The notes: a model not told the origin generated them from the letters alone. A stretch of 64,000 bases of DNA from Arenicola marina (GCA_964019135.1 OZ025256.1:16685911-16749910); one strand, 5' to 3'; counted from the first letter of the stretch, positions 11,735 to 24,895 are shown. Numbers and translations are program-made.

Positions 11735-12950
11735 AATCTCCACGTTCGGTAATGCACTCCGCGGAGTCAGACTACTCCGCTCACATACTCGAACTCCCCA
11801 CAGGTAGACTGGTTTCGTCATAACGTCACCAGAGTCTCGTTCTTCGCTGAGCCCTTGGTCATGTCGTTCGCCGCCAGGGGGACAGCGTAAGTGTCTCAGC
11901 CCCCCACCCCCCTCCACCCCCCCAAGTCTCGCTCCCGCTGGCATCCGCTGGGGAGGGGAAGGGGGGGTGAGGGTACTACATTATTACGGTGGTGGGGGTG
12001 AGCCGCCCATGCCGACCTCAGACCAGCGGCATATGCAAACCGCCAACACAGAACGGGACCGTTGGACTGGACTTTACACTTATATGAGGCAACCCGGAAT
12101 CACACTGCCCAGCGTAATGTAAGATTAAGATTAAGATTATGTAGGGAGAGCACGTGAGGCGGTCGGCGATGGGGTCGTAATTTGTGACCGAGAGCTTGAG
12201 AGCATGAATATATGATGTTTCAATCCGAGTCAAAGCAACTTGCTATGGGGATTATATGGATTAACAGCTGGAGATTAGAATGAGGATCAAAATAAAATTT
12301 GCATGTGCAAGAAAATACAAGAATTTTTCGGAACTTAGGTGAAACTGGGCGATATATGCATAGTTTTACCTGTAGGCATCAGTGCGAGCACACGTTCGAG
12401 TGACGGGGGACAGTCTCAAAAGCAGGTAATGGGCCATGCAAAAAGGCGACGTAACAGTAGCGGCACCCCTTCAAAGTCCAAGGATATGAAGCGAAGACGG
12501 ATTACCGAGTGCTACCAGGATCTGGCAGCACTAGAAGAGAGAGGCAACGGGAACATGTCCAAAGATTCAAGCGAGACCATTGACAAAATCTTGGCGGTCA
12601 CTTGTTCTGGGAATGCGATGTTGCACAGCGACTTTGGACCAGCTTATCTACAGCGCTAGACGGTAGAAATGGGCATGTAATAAGTGATAATTTGAATTTT
12701 AAATCAGCTATGCTAGGGTTACAAAACGGACAAAACATGATACTGGTAAATCACCTATTTATTATTGTTAAGAATTACATTTATACTTGTAAATGGAAAA
12801 ACTCCATTCCAAATGTGATACACTTGTTACAACTTATTAAATACTACCATTTGCTAGAAGAAACAGTTGTACAAGATAAGTCAGAAAGATGTAAGCAATG
12901 TTTCATTGATAAGTGGACTTTGAATATTATTGATTAGTATTATGGTTACT
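11735..12950 (+). mobile_element. Same LINE in the left unit, with internal deletion
   Basis: The 5' leader and first about 86 codons of ORF1 (12,339 onwards) match 47,019 onwards. At about 12,597 (aaaatcttggcg) the sequence jumps to the ORF2 C-terminus: LFWECDVAQRLWTSL, LFIIVKNYIYTCKWKNS and FIDKWTLNIID then TAG at 12,935-12,937. This 3' part is what the right copy lacks; the internal 3.8 kb is what this copy lacks. Confidence 0.78.
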
Positions 12951-14287
12951 ACATTAAGATACTTCTGATTATGTTTTCAGCATGCTACTTATCTACGGCT
13001 TCTCTTAAAGTGATTGCTTAATTTATTGTTAATCCCAATGAGTGATACCGTGGAGTTGGAATAAACTCTCGGATAAATAGTTTCCAGCAACAGCAGCATA
13101 ACCTAACATTTTCTTGACGCGTCGTCACATGATGCAGAGCTGATAATTGTGTACAACGTCGAAGCAAGTAAAAACACCCAAAATCAACGGTATTTGGGCA
13201 GGACTCGTTGCTACATTTGATGATATAGAACACAAAATGGTGAAATCGCAAATGAGTCAATCAATAATACCAATAACCAATAATAAATATAACGATAATC
13301 AATAATTTAGTTCTAATACTATTGCGCGTTGTACGATGACGTCATCGACAAGGACCGGAAGTGATGTGGAGGTCATCAATGGCGATATCACCGGAGTATT
13401 CCTTTCCACAGATTCCAATGACATCCAGCTGTAAGGATGTAATAAAGAGATCTTACAATGTTGATCCATTTTGTTTCTGCCAGTGTTTAAGTAAACATGG
13501 TATGTCACATCGCATGGCAAATACAGTAAAGAAAAGGAAATTCAGACTGACATTCCTTTTACAACTAAAGTCACCTCTTGTGTAGGCAATAACGGATTAA
13601 TCAGAATGTCATTCCAACATCAGCATCCAAAAAAATGACGCATATAATAGATAGCACAGCAAGCGCATATATACATCAAGCCACACATACTCTATGGCAA
13701 ATGAACTTTTGACATACCCTATCGTCGGTATTCATGGCGACACTGACAGAGGCGTGACGCCATTGGTTGCCTTGATCACCTGACATGATCCAAGCTGGGA
13801 TCACTTTGCCAATGGGAGTCTTCTTCGTGACTTTGAGGGTGTCCACATGGAAGCCATACATGTGGTAGGAGAACTGCAAACACACCGTCCCCTGGGCCCC
13901 CAGTCGCGGAAGATGCAATCTGCAAGGACAACGAAGAATTGTACATTCTGATGTCCGCATATCTAGATATCCTTTTCGCGCCTATAGGCATTCATCCATT
14001 GGCTATGAGGGACACTAAATTATGTTTTATCCCAAACGGTTCAATTCTTACCTGTCATGCATTATATCATTTTCACATAAAAAACATATGACTAACCTGA
14101 TAATAAGTTCCAAGCTAATTTTCGTAAGCTATGAAGGATACTGGATCAGGCTGGGTATGTGGCGTCATGCCTTGACGATTCTAGAGTTGGCATAGCGAAT
14201 GCGTATATATCGCAAGTGATTGGATCAAAAGTGATTGCTTTTCTAATATACTGACGGTTAAAAGAACTTTTGCAAAAGAACTGTCAA

Positions 14288-14416
14288 ATAAGTCAATCAG
14301 TCACGCTTTAACCTCTGAGATATCGGGGGGGCCCGTCGGTGTGAAAGAGCCGGTGGAATATGAAATTATATGATGAAATATTTTTGCTATTTCTCTCTGT
14401 CCTTTTCAACCAGTTT
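14288..14416. mobile_element. Short insertion (about 130 bp) in intron 12 of the left gene
   Basis: The right unit reads aactgtcaag then gttggggcttgctag without it (about 52,613). The inserted sequence (aagtcaatcagtcacg to tttcaaccagttttt, with gggggggcccgtcggtg inside) recurs at 16,447-16,578. It looks like a small non-autonomous element inserted after the duplication. Confidence 0.5.
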
Positions 14417-15114
14417 TTGGAGCTTGCTAGACATTTCCTTTGGTCACGCCTCACTGATCTTTACAGCTTTGCCTTTGTTATTAATATTATATGCAAAAAT
14501 ATAACTTCTATAACAAGTGGTCCGTTATAGAAATACCTTAACAAATCTATATGGGCGGAGAAGCAGACTGCTGACCTTCCTTACCGAAGTAAAAGATTCT
14601 TGGCTGTTGCCATCTATGGCAAACACTGGAGGAAAGTAGAGCTCAGTGGATACTAGCTTGGGGGATCTTTTTGATAAATTAACACGATCAGAGATAATCC
14701 CAAGTCAAGTCCCAAACGTAATTCAAATCCGGAATATACTGCGCCGTATTTTTCATACAGCGGTCAAATGTTAAGGTTACTAACAGGGGCAAAATGACCC
14801 ACGCTGCTTAGGGCAAAATGACCCAGTGGGCCGTTTTACCAACATCCAATTTAATATGTATACTCTAACAGAAACTATTATCTTTAGCAAACTGGATGTT
14901 ATTGCCACTGAATCGGAACATCTTTGATGATCACTAATATGCTTGAAGACGAAAACGATGTGCGTCACAGGGAGCTTGGAGAATGGAGAGTTGTGCGCCC
15001 TAGGGAGCCAGAAGCGTTGATTGAGGCAGAGCCAGGCGGCACGCGACATCGTGTCTCCATTCGATTCATGCGCACTCCCAAAAACTGCTAGATAACCCTA
15101 TAGAGAGAATATTT

Positions 15115-15510
15115 TTAAATTTGCGATCGTGGTGGGGGCCCCGGGGGGGGCGGCTTTGAACATGTGCGTTCGGATTTGGCGGTGAAAAGGGGGGGGGGAA
15201 TTTACCCCGGAACCCCCCAAACCCAGCAATGTATTAATATCCCCCACCCCTCTCTAAAACCGGGGGGAGGGCGGTTTCCGGGTCGGATCAAGATATGCTG
15301 ATTAGGAGGGGCCGGTAAATGGTATACATTTTTAATTTCCGCCCTAAAAAGTGGGACCGGGGTCGGGTCGACCCCCTTGCATCCGCCCCTGCCCCTGGTC
15401 TGTTCAACAGTAGGACTTCGCATGAGTTCTGTTATATTAGATGACCTAAATTTTGCACTGAAAAATGGTAAAAAGTGGGGGAAGGTCCGCCTCTGCTAAC
15501 GTAACCGTTA
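15115..15510. mobile_element. Degenerate dispersed repeat in intron 12, also at 53,790-54,190
   Basis: G-rich block ending cttgcatccgcccctgcccc and then gacctaaattttgcactgaa. The motif gatgacctaaattttgca and the end ggggcggatctaggaattt also occur at 27,029-27,140, 30,290 and 62,278, so these seem to be copies of one interspersed repeat with gggcgga-type termini. Confidence 0.4.
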
Positions 15511-16446
15511 TTTGTAATTTCTGTGTGTGATCCTTCTGGGTCAAACTGTTCCAGAGAGTTAGGAGTTTGCCTTCCTGTGCTGTTCAGTTCACTCATTAAC
15601 ATGCTGAAATAATGTGCTGACCATTTTGCCCCTGTCCATGTCACTAGCATGTATCCAAGCTATTCACAATACTGCTGTTTGGCTGTTTTAGAACACTGCT
15701 TGTTCCCCCAAAACTCCAAATCAAGTTAAGGTGGTCATTTGGCCCCATGTTCTATATCCCTATCAATATTAAGGTCTAATTAAGAGTCAACATACATGGC
15801 TCGGTCTCCGGGCGCCCGGGGCTTGCTGGCCTCAATGTAGATGTAATATCGCCCATCGGACGCTTCACTGGGCCCTGTTTCGTCAGACGGCGTGCTGCCC
15901 GTCATTATTGTCCAATCAAATTGATCAGCAGCAAATTCCTGCGTGATGCCACATAATCCTACTTCCTGCTCGAAGGAGCAGCTCCAGTCCACGGAGGGGC
16001 CGGTCAAAGAGGTGTCTGATAAACGAAGGAATAAGGACACATTTAGATGGATGTTTTTACATAACGTTACTTCATGGATATGATCAATGCATAAAGTTGT
16101 ATCTATATTCTGAGTGGGTTTATATTTGTGGCTCATGCCCTACGTACAGCAATAAAAACAACGATACTATGTCTCTTTTGTCGCTTTTGAAAACGGTTCA
16201 ATATAACATAGTCATCGTCATTTCACACTGATGTTCGTTCGATAGATGTTGTCTTTCAGGCAGCCTGCTACAGACGTGAGCCATCAAAATTGTTATATCG
16301 ACAGGGTATGTCAAACATCCTTTGCCGCATAGTGCGTATAGCCTGTTCAATATGCGCTTACTGCACTGACTACGTTACGAGGGAAGGCAACGTGCGCTAA
16401 ACTAAAGTTATCATGCATAGTAGGTTATAATCTACCTTGAAATATA

Positions 16447-16578
16447 TCTCGCAATAAGTCCATCAGTCACGATTTAATCTCGGGGGGCCCCGTCGGTGCA
16501 AAAGAGCGGGTGGAATATGACATTATATGATGAAATACTTTTGCTATCTCTCTCTGTTTTTTTCAACCAGTTTTTACA
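16447..16578. mobile_element. Second copy of the 130-bp element, intron 11 of the left gene
   Basis: Similar to 14,288-14,416, sharing ccatcagtcacga, ggccccgtcggtgcaaaaga and gatgaaatacttttgctat. It lies about 200 bp before the 25-bp minisatellite. Confidence 0.5.
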
Positions 16579-16799
16579 TAAACACCTTATGAGGGATATC
16601 GAGAGTTAATTTTATGATGTCTATATCGTGAAGATTATACTTCCGATAGAGACGTTCATTAGGATAAGCATGTATTGATATTTACTTATTATTAATGATG
16701 AATATGAGAGGAAATATGTTCCAGGCCACCTTTGCGAAGACAAAATTGAGCCAAAAAGCCTCCTGGGATGGTGAAATGAGCCAGCATGAAACATGCCTC

Positions 16800-19700
16800 A
16801 TATGAAATATGACGATGGCTGGATGAAACATGCCCAACGATGGATGGATCAAACATCTTCAACGATGGCTACATGAAACATGCCCAACGATGGCTGGATA
16901 AAATATCCCCAACGATGGCGGGATGAAACATGCCCAACGATGGCTGGATGAAACATCTTCAACGATGGCTAGATGAAACATGCCCAACGATGGCTGGATG
17001 AAACATCTTCAACGATGGCTAGATGAAACATGCCCAACGATGGCTGGATGAAACATCTCCAATGACGGTTGGATGAAACATGCCCAACGATGGTTAGATG
17101 AAACATCCCCGACGATGGATGGATGAAACATCTCCAACGATGGCTGGATGAAACATGCCCAACGATGGCTGGATGAAACATCTCCAACGATGGCTGGATG
17201 AAACATGCCCAACGATGGCGGGATGAAACATCTCCAACGATGGCTGGATGAAACATGCCCAACGATGGCTGGATGAAACATGCCCAATCATGGCTGGATG
17301 AAACATGCCCAACGATGGCTGGATCAAATATCCCCAACGATGGCGGGATGAAACATGCCCAACGATGGCTGGATGAAACATCTCCAACGATGGCTGGATG
17401 AAACATGCCCAACGATGGCTGGATGAAACATGCCCAACGATGGCTGGATCAAATATCTCCAACGATGGCTGGATGAAACATGCCCAACGATGGCTGGATG
17501 AAACATGCCCAACGATGGCTGGATGAAACATGCCCAACGATGGCTGAATGAAACATGCCCAACGATGGCTGGATGAAACATGCCCAACGATGGCTGGATC
17601 AAATATCCCCAACGATGGCTGGATGAAACATGCCCAACGATGTCTGAATGAAACATGCTCAACGATGGTTAGATGAAACATGCCCAACGATGGCTGGATG
17701 AAACATGCTCAACGATGGTTAGATGAAACATGCCCAACGATGGCTGGATCAAATATCCCCAACGATGGCGGGATGAAACATGCCCAACGATGGCTGGATG
17801 AAACATCTCCAACGATGGCTGGATGAAACATGCCCAACGATGGCTGGATGAAACATGCCCAACGATGGCTGGATGAAACATGCCCAACGATGGCTGGATG
17901 AAACATGCCCAACGATGGCTGGATCAAATATCCCCAACGATGGCTGGATGAAACATGCCCAACGATGCCTGAATGAAACATGCTCAACGATGGTTAGATG
18001 AAACATGATCAACGATGGCTGGATGAAACATGCCCAACGAAGGCTGGATGAAACATGCCCAACCATGGCTGGATGAAACATGCCCAACGATGGCTGGATG
18101 AAACATGCCAAACGATGGCTGGATGAAACATGATCAACGATGGCTAGATGAAACATGCCAAACGATGGCTGGATGAAACATGATCAACGATGGCTGGATG
18201 AAACATGCCCAACGATGGCTGGATGAAACATGCCCAACGATGGCTGAATGAACCATGCCCAACGATGGCTGGATGAAACATGCCCAACGATGGCTGGATC
18301 AAATATCCCCAACGATGGCTGGATCAAATATCTCCAACGATGGCTGGATGAAACATGCCCAACGAAGGCTGGATGAAACATGCCCAACGATGGCTGGATG
18401 AAACATGCCCAACGATGGCTGGATGAAACATGCCAAACGATGGCTGGATGAAACATGATCAACGATGGCTAGATGAAACATGCCAAACGATGGCTGGATG
18501 AAACATGATCAACGATGGCTGGATGAAACATGCCCAACGATGGCGGGATGAAACATGCCCAACGATGGCTGGATGAAACATCTCCAACGATGGCTGGATG
18601 AAACATGCCCAACGATGGCTGGATGAAACATGCCCAACGATGGCTGGATCAAATATCTCCAACGATGGCTGGATGAAACATGCCCAACGATGGCTGGATG
18701 AAACATGCCCAACGATGGCTGGATGAAACATGCCCAACGATGGCTGAATGAAACATGCCCAACGATGGCTGGATGAAACATGCCCAACGATGGCTGGATC
18801 AAATATCCCCAACGATGGCTGGATGAAACATGCCCAACGATGGCTGGATGAAACATGCCCAACGATGGCTGAATGAAACATGCCCAACGATGGCTGGATG
18901 AAACATGCCCAACGATGGCTGGATCAAATATCCCCAACGATGGCTGGATGAAACATGCCCAACGATGTCTGAATGAAACATGCTCAACGATGGTTAGATG
19001 AAACATGCCCAACGATGGCTGGATGAAACATGCTCAACGATGGTTAGATGAAACATGCCCAACGATGGCTGGATCAAATATCCCCAACGATGGCGGGATG
19101 AAACATGCCCAACGATGGCTGGATGAAACATCTCCAACGATGGCTGGATGAAACATGCCCAACGATGGCTGGATGAAACATGCCCAACGATGGCTGGATG
19201 AAACATGCCCAACGATGGCTGGATGAAACATGCCCAACGATGGCTGGATCAAATATCCCCAACGATGGCTGGATGAAACATGCCCAACGATGTCTGAATG
19301 AAACATGCTCAACGATGGTTAGATGAAACATGATCAACGATGGCTGGATGAAACATGCCCAACGAAGGCTGGATGAAACATGCCCAACCATGGCTGGATG
19401 AAACATGCCCAACGATGGCTGGATGAAACATGCCAAACGATGGCTGGATGAAACATGATCAACGATGGCTAGATGAAACATGCCAAACGATGGCTGGATG
19501 AAACATGATCAACGATGGCTGGATGAAACATGCCCAACGATGGCTGGATGAAACATGCCCAACGATGGCTGAATGAACCATGCCCAACGATGGCTGGATG
19601 AAACATGCCCAACGATGGCTGGATCAAATATCCCCAACGATGGCTGGATCAAATATCTCCAACGATGGCTGGATGAAACATGCCCAACGAAGGCTGGATG

Positions 19701-21365
19701 AAACATGCCCAACGATGGCTGGATGAAACATGCCCAACGATGGCTGGATGAAACATGCCAAACGATGGCTGGATGAAACATGATCAACGATGGCTAGATG
19801 AAACATGCCAAACGATGGCTGGATGAAACATGATCAACGATGGCTGGATGAAACATGCCCAACGATGGCGGGATGAAACATGCCCAACGATGGCTGGATG
19901 AAACATCTCCAACGATGGCTGGATGAAACATGCCCAACGATGGCTGGATGAAACATGCCCAACGATGGCTGGATCAAATATCTCCAACGATGGCTGGATG
20001 AAACATGCCCAACGATGGCTGGATGAAACATGCCCAACGATGGCTGGATGAAACATGCCCAACGATGGCTGAATGAAACATGCCCAACGATGGCTGGATG
20101 AAACATGCCCAACGATGGCTGGATCAAATATCCCCAACGATGGCTGGATGAAACATGCCCAACGATGTCTGAATGAAACATGCTCAACGATGGTTAGATG
20201 AAACATGCCCAACGATGGCTGGATGAAACATGCTCAACGATGGTTAGATGAAACATGCCCAAAGATGGCTGGATCAAATATCCCCAACGATGGCGGGATG
20301 AAACATGCCCAACGATGGCTGGATGAAACATCTCCAACGATGGCTGGATGAAACATGCCCAACGATGGCTGGATGAAACATGCCCAACGATGGCTGGATG
20401 AAACATGCCCAACGATGGCTGGATGAAACATGCCCAACGATGGCTGGATCAAATATCCCCAACGATGGCTGGATGAAACATGCCCAACGATGTCTGAATG
20501 AAACATGCTCAACGATGGTTAGATGAAACATGCCCAACGATGGCTGGATGAAACATGCCCAACGAAGGCTGGATGAAACATGCCCAACGATGGCTGGATG
20601 AAACATGCCCAACGATGGCTGGATGAAACATGCCAAACGATGGCTGGATGAAACATGATCAACGATGGCTAGATGAAACATGCCAAACGATGGCTGGATG
20701 AAACATGATCAACGATGGCTGGATGAAACATCCCAACGGATGGCTGGATGAAACATGCCCAACGATGGAAGGATGAAACATGCCCAACGATGGCTGGATG
20801 AAACATGCCCAACGATGGCTGGGTGAAACATGCCAAACGATGTTTAGACGAAACATGCCCAACGCTGGCTGGATGAAACATGCCCAAAGATGGTTAGATA
20901 AAACATTTCCAACGATGGCTGGATGAAACAGGCTCAACGATGGCTGGATGAAACATGCCCAACGATTGCTGTATGAAGCATGCCCAACAATGTTTGGATG
21001 AAACATGCCCAACGATGGCTGGATGAAACAGGCTCAACGATGGCTGGATGAAACATGCCCAACGATTGCTGGATGAAGCATGCCCAACAATGGTTGGATG
21101 AAACATGCCCAACGCTGGTTGGATGAAACATCTCCAATGGTGGTTGGATGAAACATGCCCAACGATTGCTGTATGAAGCATGCCCAACAATGTTTGGATG
21201 AAACATGCCCAACGATGGCTGGATGAAACAGGCTCAACGATGGCTGGATGAAACATGCCCAACGATTGCTGGATGAAGCATGCCCAACGATGGTTAGATG
21301 AAAAATGCCCAACGATGGCTGGATGAAACATGCCCAACGATGGCTGGATGAAACATGCTCAAGGA
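16800..21365. repeat. 25-bp minisatellite, about 182 copies, in intron 11 (left copy)
   Basis: Unit of 25 bp: cccaacgatggctggatgaa then acatg. Variants (tctcc, gatca, tcaaatatcc) are arranged in higher-order blocks: 17,749-18,156 recurs at +1,325 bp (19,074) and again at +1,200 bp (20,274), i.e. 53 and 48 units. All three minus-strand frames are free of stops over long stretches (25-residue period such as MFHPAIVGHVSS). More degenerate units lie after about 20,740. Confidence 0.95.
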
Positions 21366-21534
21366 TGGAGGTGCTTGGGGGTGATCTGTTGGTCTGCAGC
21401 TCAGCTTGTTTACCTGCTGCACTAGGCTCATCACTCTTAACTAACGCCATAAATGATATCTCTCTTATCTCATGGTGTGTGAACACTGTCACCCATGTGG
21501 GATTGGTGGTTGAGGGTGGGGGCGTTATGCTTAC

Positions 21535-21747
21535 AATTTGATCTGGTAATTGGCTTCATGGTCGGTGTTGGTCTGGCCGTGCGGTGTCTGGTCGTAGGTG
21601 TCAGCTTTGGCTTGGTCTTTGGCTTGGTCGTTGCCTGGGTCGTTCGTTGGGCCGTTGGCCTGGTCGTTGAACGGGCTGTGGTTGTCGTGGTTGTGGCTGG
21701 CCTTACGATTAGAGTTGGAAGGGTGGTGGCTGCCGCTGTGGACGGCT
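21535..21747 (-). pseudogene. Left copy exon 11: longer Thr/Lys/Arg-rich linker
   Basis: 213 nt against 99 nt in the right copy, phase preserved. After a shared Thr-rich start it continues with repeats such as AQRTTQATTKPKTKPKL and RHRTARPTPTMKPITRSN, a basic mucin-like extension. It lies directly before the intron that carries the expanded minisatellite. Confidence 0.7.
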
Positions 21748-22164
21748 CTGTAGTGAGAATAACGAGGCCATTAGTTCCCCGCACACAGTGCATAAGATCA
21801 TTTTAATACTAGTCACTGCCGTAGATCGGTGCGTGGATCCACCAGTCACACTGGTCAGTGTTAATGAAGGAAGAACCCATAGCAATAATGACATTAATAA
21901 TTATGTTAATATTAAGGACAACTATAAGACTGTCAATTGTGATAATGCCAAATGTTGTTACTGTTAATAGTGCTAATCTTAATAGTGCTGATAGAATGTG
22001 CTAGTAGTGATCATACTAATATACTGCTACTAATAGTAATTATGCTGATGCTGATGAAGCTAGCGGTAGCAATGTTAATAATAATGATTCTAACAATGAT
22101 GATAACATTTTATCCATGCATTTAATAAATACACTACATACACAATACACAATAGAATTGATAT

Positions 22165-22440
22165 CGGTGATAAAGTTATATCAATGATATGATGATATCA
22201 GTGATATGATGATATTAATGATATGATGATATAATTATGTAATGATATAATTATGTAATGATATAATTATGTAATGACATAAAGATCAATGATATAATGA
22301 TATATATGATATAATGATCAATGTTATAATGATAAATGATATAATGATAAATGATATAGTGATAAATGTTATAATGATAAGTGATATAATGATAAATGGT
22401 ACAATGATAAATTATATTCATGAACATTATATTAATAAAA
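22165..22440. repeat. AT-rich gatatgat/ataatgat simple repeat in intron 10 (left)
   Basis: Runs of atgatatgatgatat, aattatgtaatgatat and gataaatgatataat. A shorter counterpart is at 57,660-57,770 in the right copy. Confidence 0.8.
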
Positions 22441-22689
22441 AATTATAATATCACTACTAATAAGAATACCAAGTGTGTACCAGAGAAGAATGAGAACTTG
22501 AATCCCCTCTTGGCGGTTTTCCAGGGCGCGGTGTAGTTCGTCTTGAAGGATACCATCATCTCGTTTGATTCACTGCGGATCGTGACGTCAGGGCGTTGGT
22601 AGCAGCAGAACCTGAAGTCATGAGGAAAATGGACGGTGGGTCTAGGCCACTTGTATGCACATGAAGGATAAATTAGGCCCCAAACCCGC

Positions 22690-22775
22690 GCAAATGACGT
22701 TTATGTTTCTTTCTTCGCAAAAGAGTAGGGGTTACACCAGGAGCCATGGCTCTTTTTTGCCTCGACGTTTAATAT
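22690..22775. mobile_element. SINE tail fragment in intron 9 (left), also at 58,085-58,150 (right)
   Basis: cttcgcaaaagagtaggggt then gagccatggctc resembles the tail of the SINE at 36,512 (ctcgtaaagagtaaggggtt, gacatggctcc). Present at the same intron site in both gene copies, so older than the duplication. Confidence 0.35.
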
Positions 22776-22969
22776 TGTGGCGTCATGGTCTGTCGAGGTT
22801 AAATCATCCGACTACTTAAATTAATCAACCTGACGAGATCATCGAGATGCTGGGATTGGATGTGCACTCGATTATGGCCTGAACATCCCAGCATCATTAT
22901 GAATATAATTATTATTAGTATCATTTTATTAATATTTTACTCTATTATATGGTGGGTGGTCTTCCATAC

Positions 22970-23098
22970 CTGGGTCCAGGTATGTCAAGACCAATGGAAT
23001 AGCGGACTTCCACCCAATGATCACACTGCTGCATATTATGGCAAAAAAAGCCCGAACTCGTCCTCAAACCGAAACACAACGTGATGATCCACCGGGGC
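22970..23098 (-). pseudogene. Left copy exon 9: CUB exon with one-base insertion
   Basis: The exon is 129 nt against 128 in the right copy. A run of seven T (transcript sense, 23,043-23,049) replaces TTTATT. Reading in phase 0 gives 20 codons and then TAA at 23,038-23,036. Bases after the insertion still match the right copy once the frame is shifted by one. Confidence 0.83.
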
Positions 23099-23421
23099 CT
23101 ACGAAATGTATGGAAAGACAAGTTAATATTTATACCTGACAAAATTCAACCAGCCTTACAAATTACGGTTTTTACTGAAACGAGATTTAAAGTGCGCTGC
23201 TGTAAGATGCAATCAGCAAGCGACGCTATTCATGTTTTTTTTAATTTATTAGTTGTATGCATTCCATAGGTCTATCAATGACGTCACTCACTGTGATAAG
23301 CCAGCTGCACTCCGGACGTCCTTTGTAGAAGCCCGGGTTGTTGTATCCTGGGCTCTGATCCTTTTGAGGAGTGCTGGTCGCTCTTACCTCACCACCACAG
23401 ACAGCTGTTCAGGAACAAAGC

Positions 23422-23865
23422 CAATCAGAAATAGTTCAAATTGTGTATGTACAGTATATGGCATAGTAATCCCAGTAAAGAGTTACTTTTACATATATAT
23501 ATCCCTTGATCAAGTTCTTTCATATTTTAAAATAAAAGACGGTTTTAATTTTTCTTTTGTAAACTGTTTCAAATTCTTAACAATGTTTTTCAAATTAAAA
23601 AAAATTGTTTCAGCTTTAAAAATAAAAAAAAGTTTGCACTTGACAATCAGAAATAGTTCAAATTGTGTATGTACAGTATATGGCATAGTAATCTCAGTAA
23701 AGAGTTACTTTTACATATATATATCCCTTGATCAAGTCCTTTCATATTTTAAAATAAAAGACGGTTTTAATTTTTCTTTTGTAAACTGTTTCAAATTCTT
23801 AACAATGTTTTTCAAATTAAAAAAAATTGTTTCAGGTTTAAAAATATAAAAAGGGTTTGCACTTG
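23422..23865. repeat. 222-bp tandem duplication in intron 7 (left)
   Basis: Two copies offset by 222 bp, starting caatcagaaatagttcaaat at 23,422 and 23,644, nearly identical. The right gene has only one copy (about 58,791-59,045). The plus-strand open frame across it is an artefact of the duplicate. Confidence 0.85.
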
Positions 23866-24579
23866 ACGATAAAAAGATTCGTTTATCGTATTCTTTTAAC
23901 GATGACGGCGTTGTACCATGAAATAATCATTATTAACACATGATTAATGGTAAAATGCACAATGCACCAGGAAAACCAACGCCATACAGCTGCGAGAGCT
24001 GCCAACCTACCCCGGACCGCTGGAGCCACGTGGTCGCAGTACTTGCCGCTGAACCCATCCGGACACTTGCATCTGGAACAGTCGTTGGGATCCTGGTAGC
24101 CATTCCGGAGACAGGCTTTGGGGAGGGGCGTGGGGCAGGTGTCTGCAAGAGACAGGTTTAAATGTCATTGATATATAATCAGTACGAGTACCATCATTAG
24201 TAATGTATATATATTACTGTTATTTTTTGCTTGTTTCTGTGTTACTGTATAACATTAAAAATCACAATGTTAAGGTCTTAGCTCTAGTCTTGCGGGCAAG
24301 TTCACTATTTGTTTTACTCCTGGTTTATATTTACGGCATATTTGATGAATCTTAAATCTTTAGATATCTTCATTTTGTGACTAATCATAACATGGCGTCC
24401 TATGATATCAAATGATGTTTCATGCCAGTTGTTTGTGCACGTGAGGACTAAATTGGGCAAAGAGATAAGCATATCACCCCCCGAAAGTGGTGGAGTGAAA
24501 GAAACGTAAAAACAATAATTTCACACATAATAAATAGTATTAAATGTCACTTGGGCTCGCCATAATTGACATTGCCTAC

Positions 24580-24895
24580 CTGCGCAATAGGCGAGGTTGA
24601 TGATCTTGGCATCGTTGAAGGAGAGCCCTGTGCGCTGGCCCATGTTGCCCATGTACCACGGGTTGAGGGCCTCCATCGTGGGCAGACTGTTATTGCTGGC
24701 GGCGAACGGCCCGTAGTGCATCACCGACCCGAGGTCGTACTCCACCCCCAGGTCGGGCCTCTTAATCCGCATGAACTGACCCACGTTTGACCCCACGTTG
24801 TTCCAGTTCACCCGGATGTGGTCGTCTCGGTCCGACCGCTGCTGCTCGTCCCAGAGCCCCAGGGCGTGGCCGATCTCGTGAACCGGGGTGCCGAA
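24580..24895 (-). pseudogene. Left copy exon 6: catalytic exon with H-to-D change and lost acceptor
   Basis: The frame is open and runs FGTPVHEIGHALGLWDEQQR to NLAYC with Met-turn SVMHYGP. The codon at 24,850-24,848 is GAC where the right copy has CAC (60,081-60,079), and the residue before it is Trp instead of Gly. The base pair before the exon is AT, not AG. No AG lies in the roughly 60 bases upstream, and the next one upstream does not give an open in-frame path. Confidence 0.82.

Noticed and set aside
16800..21365. Long minus-strand open frames (up to 197 residues) as genes
   Set aside because: They are frames through a 25-bp tandem repeat with a 25-residue period and overlap each other in three frames.
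16800..21365. CRISPR array
   Set aside because: Units are contiguous 25-bp repeats with no unique spacers, in an animal gene intron.
21495..21806. Val/Gly-rich plus-strand open frame
   Set aside because: Antisense shadow of the Thr-rich linker exon; the minus strand gives in-phase splice sites and continuity with CUB and MAM.
23253..23849. 198-residue plus-strand open frame
   Set aside because: It runs antisense through CUB exon 8 and a 222-bp tandem duplication in the intron; its second half is a repeat of the first.
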